The notes: a model not told the origin generated them from the letters alone. A stretch of 64,000 nucleotides of DNA from an uncultured Eubacteriales bacterium (GCA_958352145.1 CATWNM010000003.1:1-64000); one strand, 5' to 3'. Numbered from the stretch's first letter, positions 25,852 through 34,157 are shown. Made by a program: numbers and translations.

Positions 25852-27705
25852 TTAGTTATACACGGGCAAAATAAAATCAATAAAAAAGCGCTTGTACCAA
25901 ACGAGGAACGTAAACACCGTCCAAATTTTACGCGCATTGTTCTGCCGGCCGGCAGCATGCGCCTCCAGCATGGCGATCAGCGCCTCGGTATCGAAAAACT
26001 CGGACGCATACGCGCTTTCAAAATACCGGCGTACGATCTGGACGTATTTTTCCTCGCGCAGCCAGAGCCGGATCGGCACCGGGAATCCCTTTTTCGGCCG
26101 GTTTGCCCATGCGTCCGGCAACGTGCGGTTGGCGGCATGGCGCAGCACATATTTTGTATTCTCGGGGGTGATTTTGTACTTTGCCGGAATGCCTTCCGCC
26201 ATTTTCATAACCTCGCGGTCGAGGAAAGGCACGCGAAGCTCAAGCGAATGCGCCATGCTCATTTTGTCCGCCTTGAGCAAAATATCGCCCGGCAGCCACA
26301 GCATAATATCGAGATACTGCTTTTTGATCAGTTCATCCCGGCCGGACACGCGGTCGTAAATACGCCCGGTAATATCGCGGACACGCTCGCCATCCCGGTA
26401 CTCCTCGCGCAGAATCGCCTTCGCCTCTTTTTCTTTGAAGATCAGCGCCTGACCGATAAAATAATCCTCGGGGCGGCCGCTGCATTTGATGATAAAGTCA
26501 TGGCCCTTGAAATACGGCAGCGCCCGCACCGCGCGCGCGGCGCAAATGCGGAGAAAGCGCGGCAACTTTTTGTAGCGGCGCATCATCGGCGTCTCATCAT
26601 ACCATTCATAGCCCGCAAAAATTTCATCCGCGCCCTCTCCGGACAAAACGACCGTCACGTCACGCGCAGCCAGTTCCGAAAGGAACCAGAGCGGCACACT
26701 CGAGGGGTTGGACTGCGGCTCGTCCATATGATACTGAATCGTGGGGAACGCTTCAAAGCATTCGTCCGCCGTAATCATCCGGGAAACGCTTTTGATCCCC
26801 AAAAGCGCGGAGAGTTCCCTTGCCTCGCCCGTTTCATTGAATTTTTCGTTTTCGCCCTCAAAGCCCACCGAAAAGGTTTCTCCGGGCATCAGACAAGCAG
26901 TGATATAACTCGAATCCACGCCGCCGGACAAAAACGAACCGACCGGCACGTCGCTGATTCTGTGCGCGTCCACCGACGCGTGCACAACCTTATCGAGACG
27001 TTCCGAACACGCCTCAAAGCTCTCCTCTTCCGGTTCAAAATCCACATCCCAATACCGCTCCATACAGAACGTACCGTTCTGCCATTCAAAGAAGTGCGCG
27101 GGCGGCAGCTTATAGACGTTTTCAAAAAAAGTTTCTTCCGTGGCGCTGTACTGAAACGTCAGATACGGCAGCAACGCATTTTTATTGACCACGCGGACGA
27201 AATTCGGATGCGCGAGCATGCTTTTGATTTCAGAAGCAAACAAAAATTCTCCCTCGCGCGTCGTCGTATAATAAAAGGGCTTGATGCCGAACATGTCGCG
27301 CGCACCGAAAAGCTTTTTTTCCTTTTTGTTCCAAATCACAAAGGCGAACATACCGCGAAGGCGCCTGACCATCTCCCGTCCCCACTGTTCATAGCCATGC
27401 AGCAACACCTCGGTATCGCAGCGGGTGGCAAAAACATGTCCCGCATCCTCAAGCTCTTTTTTTAGCTGCGGAAAATTATAAATCTCCCCATTGTATACCG
27501 CTACAAGACTGCGGTCCTCGTTAAACATGGGCTGAGAACCGTCGGCAAGATCGATGATGCTGAGACGGCGAAAGCCGAGCGCCATATCGGCGTCCGTATA
27601 TTCTCCCGCACTGTTCGGTCCGCGATGGACGATCAAGTCCATCATATTGTTCAGCACCTCGCGTTTATATCCGAGATGACCGCTGAATCCGACAAATCCG
27701 CACAT
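25852..27705 (-). CDS. asnB: Glutamine-dependent asparagine synthase family protein (AsnB/AsnH)
   Basis: A 617-residue class II amidotransferase. Cys2 (MCGFVGF) is the glutaminase nucleophile after Met removal; HRGPNSAG and YNGEIYN are further glutaminase motifs. The PP-loop SFLSGGVDSS (about residue 264) is the ATP site. Family members either make free asparagine or, as AsnH in Lactococcus and AsnB1 in Lactobacillus plantarum, amidate peptidoglycan precursors. The adjacent ligase and racemase make amidation of a D-Asp branch attractive, but sequence alone cannot separate the roles. Confidence 0.9.
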   Translation of the reverse strand: MCGFVGFSGHLGYKREVLNNMMDLIVHRGPNSAGEYTDADMALGFRRLSIIDLADGSQPMFNEDRSLVAVYNGEIYNFPQLKKELEDAGHVFATRCDTEVLLHGYEQWGREMVRRLRGMFAFVIWNKKEKKLFGARDMFGIKPFYYTTTREGEFLFASEIKSMLAHPNFVRVVNKNALLPYLTFQYSATEETFFENVYKLPPAHFFEWQNGTFCMERYWDVDFEPEEESFEACSERLDKVVHASVDAHRISDVPVGSFLSGGVDSSYITACLMPGETFSVGFEGENEKFNETGEARELSALLGIKSVSRMITADECFEAFPTIQYHMDEPQSNPSSVPLWFLSELAARDVTVVLSGEGADEIFAGYEWYDETPMMRRYKKLPRFLRICAARAVRALPYFKGHDFIIKCSGRPEDYFIGQALIFKEKEAKAILREEYRDGERVRDITGRIYDRVSGRDELIKKQYLDIMLWLPGDILLKADKMSMAHSLELRVPFLDREVMKMAEGIPAKYKITPENTKYVLRHAANRTLPDAWANRPKKGFPVPIRLWLREEKYVQIVRRYFESAYASEFFDTEALIAMLEAHAAGRQNNARKIWTVFTFLVWYKRFFIDFILPVYN

Positions 27706-27808
27706 ACGCCTGTCCCCTACCGTCTTCTTTTTGAAATCCGGATCTCCGCACGCCGGCAGAAAGCCGCGTCCGCCTCAAAATCCATCCGCGCGCAGAAACT
27801 TACAGTAT

Positions 27809-27837
27809 AGTATAGCACAAAGCGTCTCCATAATCAA
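27809..27837 (-). promoter_or_regulatory. Promoter for asnB
   Basis: Minus-strand TTGATT (27837-27832) and TATACT (27814-27809) are 17 bp apart. TATACT is duplicated five bases downstream. No T-box or other riboswitch was recognised in the roughly 100-nt leader. Confidence 0.65.
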
Positions 27838-27910
27838 GGCGCGCCGGAATTTCTTTTGAAAAGTTTCGGCGGCGCCGCGCGAATTTTTTTGAGAAAATCC
27901 GAAAAAAGTA

Positions 27911-27939
27911 TTGACAACTGGCCCCCGGATTTATATAAT
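27911..27939 (+). promoter_or_regulatory. Consensus promoter for the tRNA-Leu unit
   Basis: TTGACA (27911-27916) and TATAAT (27934-27939) with a 17-bp spacer, about 24 bp before the first tRNA-Leu gene. Confidence 0.85.
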
Positions 27940-27962
27940 ATAAAAGTGCCTTATGGCTTCAT

Positions 27963-28047
27963 GCGAGAGTGGCGGAACTGGCAGACGCGCACGTTTGAGG
28001 GGCGTGTGGATTTCTCCGTACGGGTTCAAGTCCCGTTTCTCGCACCA
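27963..28047 (+). tRNA. tRNA-Leu (anticodon GAG)
   Basis: A class II tRNA with a long variable arm. The acceptor GCGAGAG pairs with TTCTCGC; the D arm has GGCGGAACTGGCAGACGC; the anticodon stem CACGT/GCGTG holds the loop TTGAGGG, giving GAG; the T arm has GGGTTCAAGTCCC. CCA is encoded (28045-28047). It reads CUC and CUU. Confidence 0.95.
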
Positions 28048-28100
28048 TTCGGGCAGGCGGATGCCGCTTGCCCTTGAATTCAAGCTGCGGAGGACGGCAA

Positions 28101-28352
28101 ATGAGAAAAGTTTTTCCGCTCAGTTTCAGAGAAAAAAATCTGAAATCAGTCCTCGTCAGCACCTTGCTCTATACGCTGATCGCCCTCGTGTACAGCTTTG
28201 CGGTATTTGCGATTCTCTGGAATATTCCGGTCGATTCCGCAGTGAGCATAACGCTGAATGTAATCAAGCAGTTTGTGATCCTTTACTGTGTGTGCGGCAC
28301 AGTCGTCGCAGTGCTCCATGCTGCCGGCTGTCTGGATCAGAAAAATAAATAA
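28101..28352 (+). CDS. Small two-helix membrane protein between tRNA-Leu genes
   Basis: An 83-residue protein with a basic start (MRKVFPLSFREKN) and two predicted membrane segments (about 18-40 and 50-74); I do not recognise the family. ATG 28101 has GGAGG at 28089-28093. An upstream in-frame ATG at 28068 lacks a ribosome site. It lies between two tRNA-Leu genes without an intervening terminator, so it is probably cotranscribed with them, which is uncommon. Confidence 0.65.
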   Translation: MRKVFPLSFREKNLKSVLVSTLLYTLIALVYSFAVFAILWNIPVDSAVSITLNVIKQFVILYCVCGTVVAVLHAAGCLDQKNK

Positions 28353-28367
28353 AATCCGTACAAAAAC

Positions 28368-28454
28368 GCGGGTATGGCGGAATTGGCAGACGCGCTAGAT
28401 TCAGGTTCTAGTCGGAGCAATCCGGTGGAGGTTCAAGTCCTCTTACCCGCACCA
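28368..28454 (+). tRNA. tRNA-Leu (anticodon CAG)
   Basis: The acceptor GCGGGTA pairs with TACCCGC. The anticodon stem CTAGA/TCTAG holds TTCAGGT, giving CAG. A long variable arm and the T loop GGTTCAAGTCC are present, and CCA is encoded (28452-28454). It reads CUG. Confidence 0.96.
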
Positions 28455-28457
28455 AAT

Positions 28458-28505
28458 AAGTTCGATGGTTTTGATACGAAGGTGTCTGAAATTATCGAAC
28501 TTTTT
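28458..28505 (+). terminator. Terminator after the tRNA-Leu unit
   Basis: AAGTTCGAT (28458-28466) pairs with ATCGAACTT (28494-28502), followed by T-rich sequence. Confidence 0.65.
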
Positions 28506-28629
28506 CTTTTTGCAAAAATACCTGTGGAAAAAAGCTTTTTGGCACATCGGCTCTCGGGATTAGTTTCATCTTGAGCCATGAGAGTTGGTTTTTGCCTTGC
28601 TGGAAGGTTATTTTATACCATATTGCCAA

Positions 28630-29289
28630 TCACGCTGAAACTTTTCTCCGAGAAATAGTTTCAGCGTGACTGTAAAAGATTGCCGGACCGCTGATGGTCG
28701 CACAGATCGCGCCGATAATTCCCAATGGGAAAACCACCATCAGCAGCACATCAAAGATGATATTACTTGCGCTGGAAATGATGGTAAGCACCATGGCAAA
28801 GGCAGACTTTTCCGCTGAGATCAGCAGAGATTGCAGGATACCCTGAATGACCACAAGAACCGCCGAGGGCAGGGCGATGCTTGCGTATTTCATGCAGTTA
28901 TCATAAACCGCTTCCTCCGCACCCATCAAGGTACAGTAGGGCTTTATCAGCAGCATACAGATGCCGGATATGATGATCGTGGCGATTGCCGCAAAATACA
29001 CAAGAGACGAAAAGACCGATGCGGCTTGCTCTTCTTTATGCTCACCCAGCAACTTGGAAATGTAAGCATTACCTCCCGCGCCGAGCATATAGGAAAGCGC
29101 CATGAATACCGTCAAGATTGGTGACATGATGTTCAGTGCCACGAAAGCGTCTTTGCCAACGAAATTGGAAACAAAGAAGCCGTCGTCGATGGCATTGAAC
29201 AAATTGGCAAAGAACATCATCACAATGCTGGGGATGGTAAAGCAAAGCAGTTTTTTGTAAGTAAAATGGTCCAAAAGTTGAATTTTCAT
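28630..29289 (-). pseudogene. MATE efflux transporter, N-terminal half only
   Basis: A 219-residue frame that matches only the first half of a MATE transporter (normally about 450 residues, 12 membrane segments). The start is normal (MKIQLLDHFTYKKLLCFTIPS) and the homology runs through about six membrane segments to IGAICATISGPAI. It then ends in an unrelated tail, YSHAETISRRKVSA. That tail is encoded by a 12-bp perfect inverted repeat, CACGCTGAAACT/AGTTTCAGCGTG (28631-28668), a probable deletion junction or terminator. It lies 17 bp downstream of a GNAT gene and is probably non-functional. Confidence 0.8.
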
Positions 29290-29306
29290 AGTTGTTCTCC
29301 GAAATG

Positions 29307-29849
29307 TTAATTCATAGTTTTGATAAATCTGAACATTTCGTCGGGACCGGAATCATCGCATTCGTCCATGGACATATTGGGGTCCGGATTGAATTTGTTA
29401 TAAAACTCCGTAATTTGAAAGCCGCACTTATTGACATAGAAATGGATATTGCGCTTTTCAAAATAGGGTGTAATGGTTTCCCATTCCACGGTTTGGGGAT
29501 AAAGTGCTTCTATCGCACACCACGCAGCATAGCCAAGTCCCTTGCCGTGCTTCTCCGGGTCAATAAAAAACAGGTCAAGGCTATTGTGATTTGTCTCCCT
29601 GTCGATCACCAAGACAACGCCGCCAACCTTTCTTCCCTCGAACATAATGCGGTAGGTTTCGCTGTTTTCCGCGTCAATGGATTCTTCGATGGTCTTTCGG
29701 GAAATGATCTCACCGCTGGAGTCAACATGACCGTCACGCGCCTCAAATTCCAGCATGGCCCCGTATTTGAACGCCCACTGATTGTCCAAAATAAATTGTT
29801 CCCGGTCATCCTCTGTTAAGGGGATGAGGGTCACTTTTTCGTTTGCCAT
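29307..29849 (-). CDS. GNAT family N-acetyltransferase
   Basis: A 180-residue protein. LDLFFIDPEKHGKGLGYAAW (about residues 93-112) is the GNAT motif A acetyl-CoA site in the form H-G-x-G-L-G; FYVNKCGFQITEF is the later conserved strand. The substrate is unknown; linkage to an efflux gene and an attenuator-like leader suggests a drug or toxic amine. AAGAGG precedes ATG 29849. It heads a two-gene unit with the MATE remnant. Confidence 0.85.
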   Translation of the reverse strand: MANEKVTLIPLTEDDREQFILDNQWAFKYGAMLEFEARDGHVDSSGEIISRKTIEESIDAENSETYRIMFEGRKVGGVVLVIDRETNHNSLDLFFIDPEKHGKGLGYAAWCAIEALYPQTVEWETITPYFEKRNIHFYVNKCGFQITEFYNKFNPDPNMSMDECDDSGPDEMFRFIKTMN

Positions 29850-29860
29850 AAATACCTCTT

Positions 29861-29902
29861 AAAAAATAAAAAATGCCCGGCAACGCAAATGCGTAACCGA
29901 GC
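29861..29902 (-). terminator. Terminator/attenuator between promoter and GNAT gene
   Basis: On the minus strand GCTCGGTTACGC pairs with GCGTTGCCGGGC around an ATTT loop, followed by an almost pure T-tract (29873-29861). It lies between a good promoter and the GNAT start, so full-length transcription needs readthrough. Confidence 0.7.
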
Positions 29903-29991
29903 TCACTCGACATCTTATCTGACATATGGCCTGCAAGCAGATTTGCTTACGATCCTCTACGCTACGGCGAACTGTCCTCCGATGTGTCTGT

Positions 29992-30020
29992 ATTATAACA
30001 TAAAACGCCAAAAATTTCAA
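29992..30020 (-). promoter_or_regulatory. Promoter for the GNAT-MATE unit
   Basis: Minus-strand TTGAAA (30020-30015) and TATAAT (29997-29992) have a 17-bp spacer. The leader from here to the GNAT start is about 135 nt, ends in the attenuator hairpin and contains a smaller AAGCA/TGCTT hairpin. Confidence 0.7.
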
Positions 30021-30099
30021 TATGCAGACAAAAAAATACAAATAGTTAAAAAGAGCCGCAGCCGACACCTATACGGGCCTCAACTGCCGATTGTGGTGA

Positions 30100-30200
30100 A
30101 TTTTGGTGTGGTTTCATCTCCGTTGCTATGATTTCATTTTTACCACTATGGTTTCAAACCCAAGTGAAACTCTATGAAACCATTTGAAACCGTATCACAA
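30100..30200. other. Region with repeated GTTTCA / TGAAAC words
   Basis: GGTTTCA, ATTTCA and GGTTTCAAA on the plus strand are followed by TGAAAC, TGAAACC and TGAAACC, giving an imperfect dyad. This may be a recombination or protein-binding site of a lost mobile element. The surrounding 30021-30640 has no convincing gene; a short remnant around 30420-30490 (AEQIEDCQIKATE then stop) is unassigned. Confidence 0.35.
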
Positions 30201-30215
30201 TTATCATCTGTTACC

Positions 30216-30255
30216 AAAAGAGACAAAGACATTTTCGGTGTCCTTGTCTCTTTTT
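30216..30255 (+). terminator. Strong terminator in the accessory segment
   Basis: AAAAGAGACAAAGACA pairs with TGTCCTTGTCTCTTTT with one mismatch and runs into T. No intact gene lies directly upstream, so it is probably left from a deleted one. Confidence 0.75.
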
Positions 30256-30642
30256 CTCACTTCAAAATTGAATTAATACCCTAAAAAGGGGATTTATCAT
30301 ATAAATCTACTCTTTTTATTGTATATAACGCTCTTGTTAAGATTAAACCCACTAATAAAGAGGTTTATATAAAATTCATCATTGGCACAACTCCGCAAAT
30401 ATAAAAGAAATACTGACTTGATAAAATATCAATTGATCAATCAGAAGGCCGAACAAATCGAAGACTGTCAGATCAAAGCCACGGAATAGACAGACAGGAT
30501 TGATTTAAAGCTGATTTAGGGGAGAAAATCATGAATTTTTTCATCTGTGCGCGGCGATAAAGAATGTCCCCTTGTGATTTCATTTCCAACAATTTGACCA
30601 TGTTGTTGCGCAATAAATTGCCGCTTTTGCACACAAAAACCA

Positions 30643-30671
30643 TTGAAAAATTGAAGGAAATCCGCTATAAT
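30643..30671 (+). promoter_or_regulatory. Promoter for the full-length MATE gene
   Basis: TTGAAA (30643-30648) and TATAAT (30666-30671) with a 17-bp spacer. The start codon is 187 bp further on, leaving a structured leader. Confidence 0.8.
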
Positions 30672-30679
30672 ATTATCAC

Positions 30680-30727
30680 AGCGTGTAGCGTTTCTGCGTA
30701 AATCCAGTTGCAGAAACGCTACACGCT
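30680..30727 (+). other. Perfect 18-bp-arm hairpin at the 5' end of the MATE leader
   Basis: AGCGTGTAGCGTTTCTGC (30680-30697) pairs perfectly with 30710-30727 and is followed by CTTTT. It lies at the expected transcription start, so it may be a 5' stabilising stem or a first attenuator. Confidence 0.75.
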
Positions 30728-30752
30728 CTTTTCATGGAATCGGGTGAGAAAT

Positions 30753-30803
30753 GTGAAAATGGACGAAAACTTCATAAGCAGATCGTGTGGCAGAAATGCG
30801 TAA
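30753..30803 (+). CDS. Leader peptide of the MATE gene
   Basis: A short frame GTG-AAA-ATG encoding MKMDENFISRSCGRNA, preceded by GGGTGAG. Its stop codon (30801-30803) lies inside the rising arm of the downstream hairpin. A ribosome stalled on, or translating, this frame would disrupt that hairpin, the layout of drug-inducible attenuation leaders. Confidence 0.55.
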   Translation: MKMDENFISRSCGRNA

Positions 30804-30828
30804 GTCCGGGTTTGCGGACTTACGCATT
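30795..30828 (+). terminator. Attenuator hairpin before the MATE gene
   Basis: AATGCGTAAGTCC (30795-30807) pairs perfectly with GGACTTACGCATT (30816-30828), followed by GTTATTTTC. It overlaps the end of the leader ORF. The T-tract is short, so termination may be partial. Confidence 0.65.
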
Positions 30829-30857
30829 GTTATTTTCAGGAAAGAAGGGTGATTTTT

Positions 30858-32276
30858 ATGGACACTGCAAATCAGTTTTTGGGGACAGAGCGCATCGGTA
30901 AGCTCATGCGGCAATATGCCGTCCCCTGTATCATTTCGCTGCTAGTCGGCGCACTTTACAACATCGTGGATCAGATTTTCATCGCCAACGCCAGCTATCT
31001 TGGCTCCTATGGCAATGCGGCCAATACAGTCGTATTTCCTCTGACCGTAGTTGCGCTTGCCTTCGCCGTTCTTGTTGGTGACGGCTGCTGTGCCTTTGTC
31101 AGTATTGCGCTGGGACGCAATGCCCAGGAGGACGCACATAAATCCGTTGGCAACTCTATCATTCTCTGTGTTGCCAGCGGTATTATCCTGACCGCTGTTT
31201 ACCTGATCTTCAGCGAGCCGATCCTTGCACTTTTCGGCAGCACGGTCAATCCCGAAACCCATGTGTTCGCAAAGGAGTATTTCTTCTATATCACATTGGG
31301 CATCCCGTTTTATATGTTCGGCCAAGCCGTGAACCCAATTATCCGCAGTGACGGCAGCCCCAAATTCGCCATGGCCGCAACGGTCTCTGGTGCGATTGCA
31401 AACGTCATCCTCGACCCTATTTTTATCTATGGATTTCACTGGGGCATGATGGGTGCAGCCATTGCCACTGTAATCGGTCAGATACTGACAGCGGTACTTT
31501 CTGTATGGTATTTGTGTCACATGAAAGTGGTCACACTAAGCAAGAGCAGTTTCCGCCTTGACTGGAAGCTGATTCCCAAATTCCTTGTTTTGGGTATTAC
31601 CAGCTTTCTCGCGCAAATCTCGCTGGTTATCTCCATGGCGGCTGTTCAGAATATGTGTATGAAATATGGAGCGAAAGATCCTGTGTTCGGGCAACAGGAG
31701 TTCGCCCAGATTCCCCTTGCAGTACTCGGCATTGTTATGAAGTTCTTCCAGATCGCGATCTCCATATCTATCGGCATGGCAGCTGGATGTATTCCCATTG
31801 CCGGATATAACATCGGCGCCAGGAAAACAGATCGTACCAAGGCGCTCTTTTCACGCTTGCTGCTGGCAGAATTTCTTGTTGGAGCCGTCGCATTGGTAAT
31901 TGTAGAGGTATTTCCGCTTCAAATCGCCATGCTGTTCGGCGCAGCAAATGAGAGTGCTTATTATGCTAATTTTGCAGTGAAGTGCTTCCGTATTTACCTG
32001 TGCCTGATGCCGCTCGCTACACTGAACAAAGGCACCTTTATTTACTTGCAGGCGCTTGGAAAGGCTTTCGCATCGACCGCTGTCTCTATGACCCGTGAGA
32101 TTATATTCGGTGTGTTTCTGCCTATCATCCTGCCCATATTCTTTGGTTTGGACGGCCTCTTATGGTCTTTCCCGGCGGCAGATTTTCTGACTTTCATCAT
32201 CGCGCTGCTCTTTATCAGGCAAACCTATCGGGAATTATCCAATGCCAGCACAGTAACCTTAAAAGAGAAAAAGTAG
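30858..32276 (+). CDS. MATE family multidrug efflux transporter
   Basis: A 472-residue membrane protein with 12 predicted segments. RIGKLMRQYAVPCIISLLVG and YNIVDQIFIA at the start and PFYMFGQAVNPIIRSDGSPK in the middle are typical of the clostridial MATE group. It would export cationic drugs using a Na+ or H+ gradient. ATG 30858 is chosen for its spacing to AGAAGGG. It is preceded by a promoter, leader ORF and attenuator. It is not an obvious duplicate of the truncated MATE at 28630. Confidence 0.92.
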   Translation: MDTANQFLGTERIGKLMRQYAVPCIISLLVGALYNIVDQIFIANASYLGSYGNAANTVVFPLTVVALAFAVLVGDGCCAFVSIALGRNAQEDAHKSVGNSIILCVASGIILTAVYLIFSEPILALFGSTVNPETHVFAKEYFFYITLGIPFYMFGQAVNPIIRSDGSPKFAMAATVSGAIANVILDPIFIYGFHWGMMGAAIATVIGQILTAVLSVWYLCHMKVVTLSKSSFRLDWKLIPKFLVLGITSFLAQISLVISMAAVQNMCMKYGAKDPVFGQQEFAQIPLAVLGIVMKFFQIAISISIGMAAGCIPIAGYNIGARKTDRTKALFSRLLLAEFLVGAVALVIVEVFPLQIAMLFGAANESAYYANFAVKCFRIYLCLMPLATLNKGTFIYLQALGKAFASTAVSMTREIIFGVFLPIILPIFFGLDGLLWSFPAADFLTFIIALLFIRQTYRELSNASTVTLKEKK

Positions 32277-32278
32277 CA

Positions 32279-32578
32279 TGAAAAACAGAGTAATCACCAT
32301 CAGCCGTGAATCTGGCAGCGGGGGGCGCACTATCGGCAGACTACCTAAAGATTATCCATACGGATATATCGTTCCGTGCCGAACGCATCGTCACGAAATA
32401 CGGCGAATGGGAACAGTCCCCGGAAGAACGTCTTAAAGACAAGGATAAGCGTCGTGCGGCCTATCACCGCTTCTACACCAATATGAAGTGGGGTCACGCA
32501 CAGAACTATCACCTGACACTGAACAGCGGTGTGCTGGGCATTGATCAGTGCGTTGAAATTATCAGCGAACGCTTCTAA
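32279..32578 (+). pseudogene. Cytidylate kinase-like family gene with internal deletion
   Basis: The ATG at 32279 opens MKNRVITISRESGSGGRTIG, the P-loop start of cytidylate kinase-like proteins. After about 21 codons the reading shifts to another frame and continues with the family's C-terminal third, ISFRAERIVTKYGEWEQSPE to VEIISERF. About 100 central residues, including the nucleotide-binding core, are missing. It begins 2 bp after the MATE stop and is surely inactive. Confidence 0.8.
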
Positions 32579-32942
32579 GCGTAAAAAGGGCGTCCCGGCT
32601 GCAAGGCTGGGGCGCTCATTTTCCGGTGTGGTTGCTTACCGGATTTGCTTGCCGCTCTGCAACCCGATGTAACCCACGCCGTATCACCGTTTGTATATAC
32701 AACGACCGTGCTTGCTGTTCTCCAAAAATCACATCGACTTGAACATTTGTTTTTAATATATATGCAGAGACGATAAGCCACTTTCTGCAAATCCCGGCAC
32801 ATGCAAGCGCTCTCCCTTATGAACCTCATGCAAACGTTCAGCTTGCAAAACAGACTCTTTTTCTCCCTACACGCCAAACCAAATAACCGGCGCAACATAT
32901 ACTGGTATCAACGCCTTTATTAAATTTATAACGGAGAATACG
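32579..32942. other. Gap without recognisable gene
   Basis: An imperfect GC stem around 32590-32616 may be a weak terminator for the upstream unit. A minus-strand frame of 107 codons (32575-32898) has no Shine-Dalgarno site, no recognisable motif and a composition like translated noise. GGAG before 32943 serves the next gene. Confidence 0.4.
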
Positions 32943-33836
32943 ATGAATACCGATAATTATATTATAAAATCTTTGGAACTGCACCTGTTTTTTGGGCGGA
33001 TCATGAAAGAACACGCTCTGTTTCTCAAAGCTGGCTTCACGCCTGTCAACGCATCTTTTTCAAACAAAGCAGAATTTTACAAAAAAGAGTTTGAAAAGCT
33101 GCTGAGCCAGGCCGTCACGCTCAGCCAAGGCATAATCAGCCAAGAAGTTCTGTGCTCTGGAGAACTCGTTACAAAATTCACAGCGCCCGCTGAAAAAAAG
33201 ACGGAGGCCTTTACCGGCATTTCAATAAACGAGGAAATCACCAGCAGAGAACTTCGTTTAATCAGTAACTGCCGTCAAAATAAAATCCATCCAGGCATGC
33301 GTTACAAAATCCGGCAAATGAATCGAACCGCGATTGAACTGCTGAACGGGTTGATTTGTTTTAAAGAACTTATTTTAAAAAATGTTTTGCATTGTGAAAT
33401 GTTCACGATGAACTATCCTCTGCTGATTGAACACATCATCAGAGAAGCAAAGCTATACAGGGAATATACCGAAATGCTGGAGAAAAACGGGGATTTGACC
33501 GATCAATCCATGCACGAAATCGAATGTTTCTGGAACCAGATCATGATGGAGCACGCCCTGTTCATCCGCGGCCTTTTGGACCCGTCCGAAGCGGAACTGA
33601 TTCATTCGGCCAATGAATTTGCGAAAGATTATTCGGAACTGTTAACGGCTTGCAACACTGCGCACCGTCAAACACTGGGAACCGCCTCTTTAGACGAAAC
33701 CATAAAATTCAGAGATTTCAAAATGGCCGGCACAGAGGGCATCGAGCAATGCAAAATCCGCTCGGTGATTTTGCCGCTTCTAGCAGATCATGTGCTGCGC
33801 GAAGCCAATCACTATATTCGACTGTTAAAGGCATAG
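32943..33836 (+). CDS. DUF2935 domain protein
   Basis: A 297-residue helical protein made of two similar halves. Each half begins with an R/Q-I-M-x-EHALF motif (FGRIMKEHALFL near residue 20; FWNQIMMEHALFIRG near 200) and closes with a histidine-containing helix (LLIEHIIREAKLY; LLADHVLREANHY). The paired H and E residues are arranged like a four-helix metal-binding bundle, but the family's role is unknown. GGAG precedes the ATG. It is the only intact gene in the right half of the accessory segment. Confidence 0.85.
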   Translation: MNTDNYIIKSLELHLFFGRIMKEHALFLKAGFTPVNASFSNKAEFYKKEFEKLLSQAVTLSQGIISQEVLCSGELVTKFTAPAEKKTEAFTGISINEEITSRELRLISNCRQNKIHPGMRYKIRQMNRTAIELLNGLICFKELILKNVLHCEMFTMNYPLLIEHIIREAKLYREYTEMLEKNGDLTDQSMHEIECFWNQIMMEHALFIRGLLDPSEAELIHSANEFAKDYSELLTACNTAHRQTLGTASLDETIKFRDFKMAGTEGIEQCKIRSVILPLLADHVLREANHYIRLLKA

Positions 33837-33897
33837 CTTGGACATGCGAAAGATACAAGCAGCAAGCGACCTCGAACAAGCTCACTTATGCCGCTTC

Positions 33898-33947
33898 TTT
33901 TGCAAGGGAAGCCAGCGCCGCAAAGCGGTGCGGCTTCCCTTGCAAAA
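33898..33947. other. 16-bp perfect inverted repeat after the DUF2935 gene
   Basis: TTTTGCAAGGGAAGCC (33898-33913) pairs with 33932-33947; the 18-nt loop contains a small CCGC/GCGG stem. T-rich flanks on both sides make it a possible bidirectional terminator. The rest of 33837-34157 shows no gene. Confidence 0.6.
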
Positions 33948-34157
33948 AGCTTGCGCCCTGCCATGGCCGCGGCATCCATTCCGCGTAAGAGCAATGCGCC
34001 GAAAGCATGGATGCCGCTCTGGAGATATTCCGCGCATTACAATCGAAGTTGTAATTAAACGAGAAAGAATTCAACAAATCATATTGACAAATTTGGGAAG
34101 CTGTTATAATAGATTTGTTTTTTAGTCAGCTTTTGCCAAACTATACAGAAAACCCAA

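Noticed and set aside
24341..27465. Two plus-strand frames of 504 and 568 codons opposite the ligase and asnB genes
   Set aside because: Both overlap clear minus-strand enzymes and show no motifs.
27706..27840. T-box riboswitch before asnB
   Set aside because: The leader is only about 100 nt and lacks the T-box sequence and specifier hairpin.
28631..28668. Insertion-sequence end at the MATE truncation point
   Set aside because: The 12-bp inverted repeat has no transposase, target duplication or second copy in the window; terminator or deletion scar is simpler.
29875..29990. Leader peptide in the GNAT attenuator
   Set aside because: A minus-strand frame starting MSSELGYAF runs through the hairpin into the GNAT gene but has no ribosome site, so it is not listed as a gene.
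32575..32898. 107-codon minus-strand frame in the accessory segment
   Set aside because: No Shine-Dalgarno site, Cys/Arg-rich noise-like sequence, and it starts in a region with no promoter.
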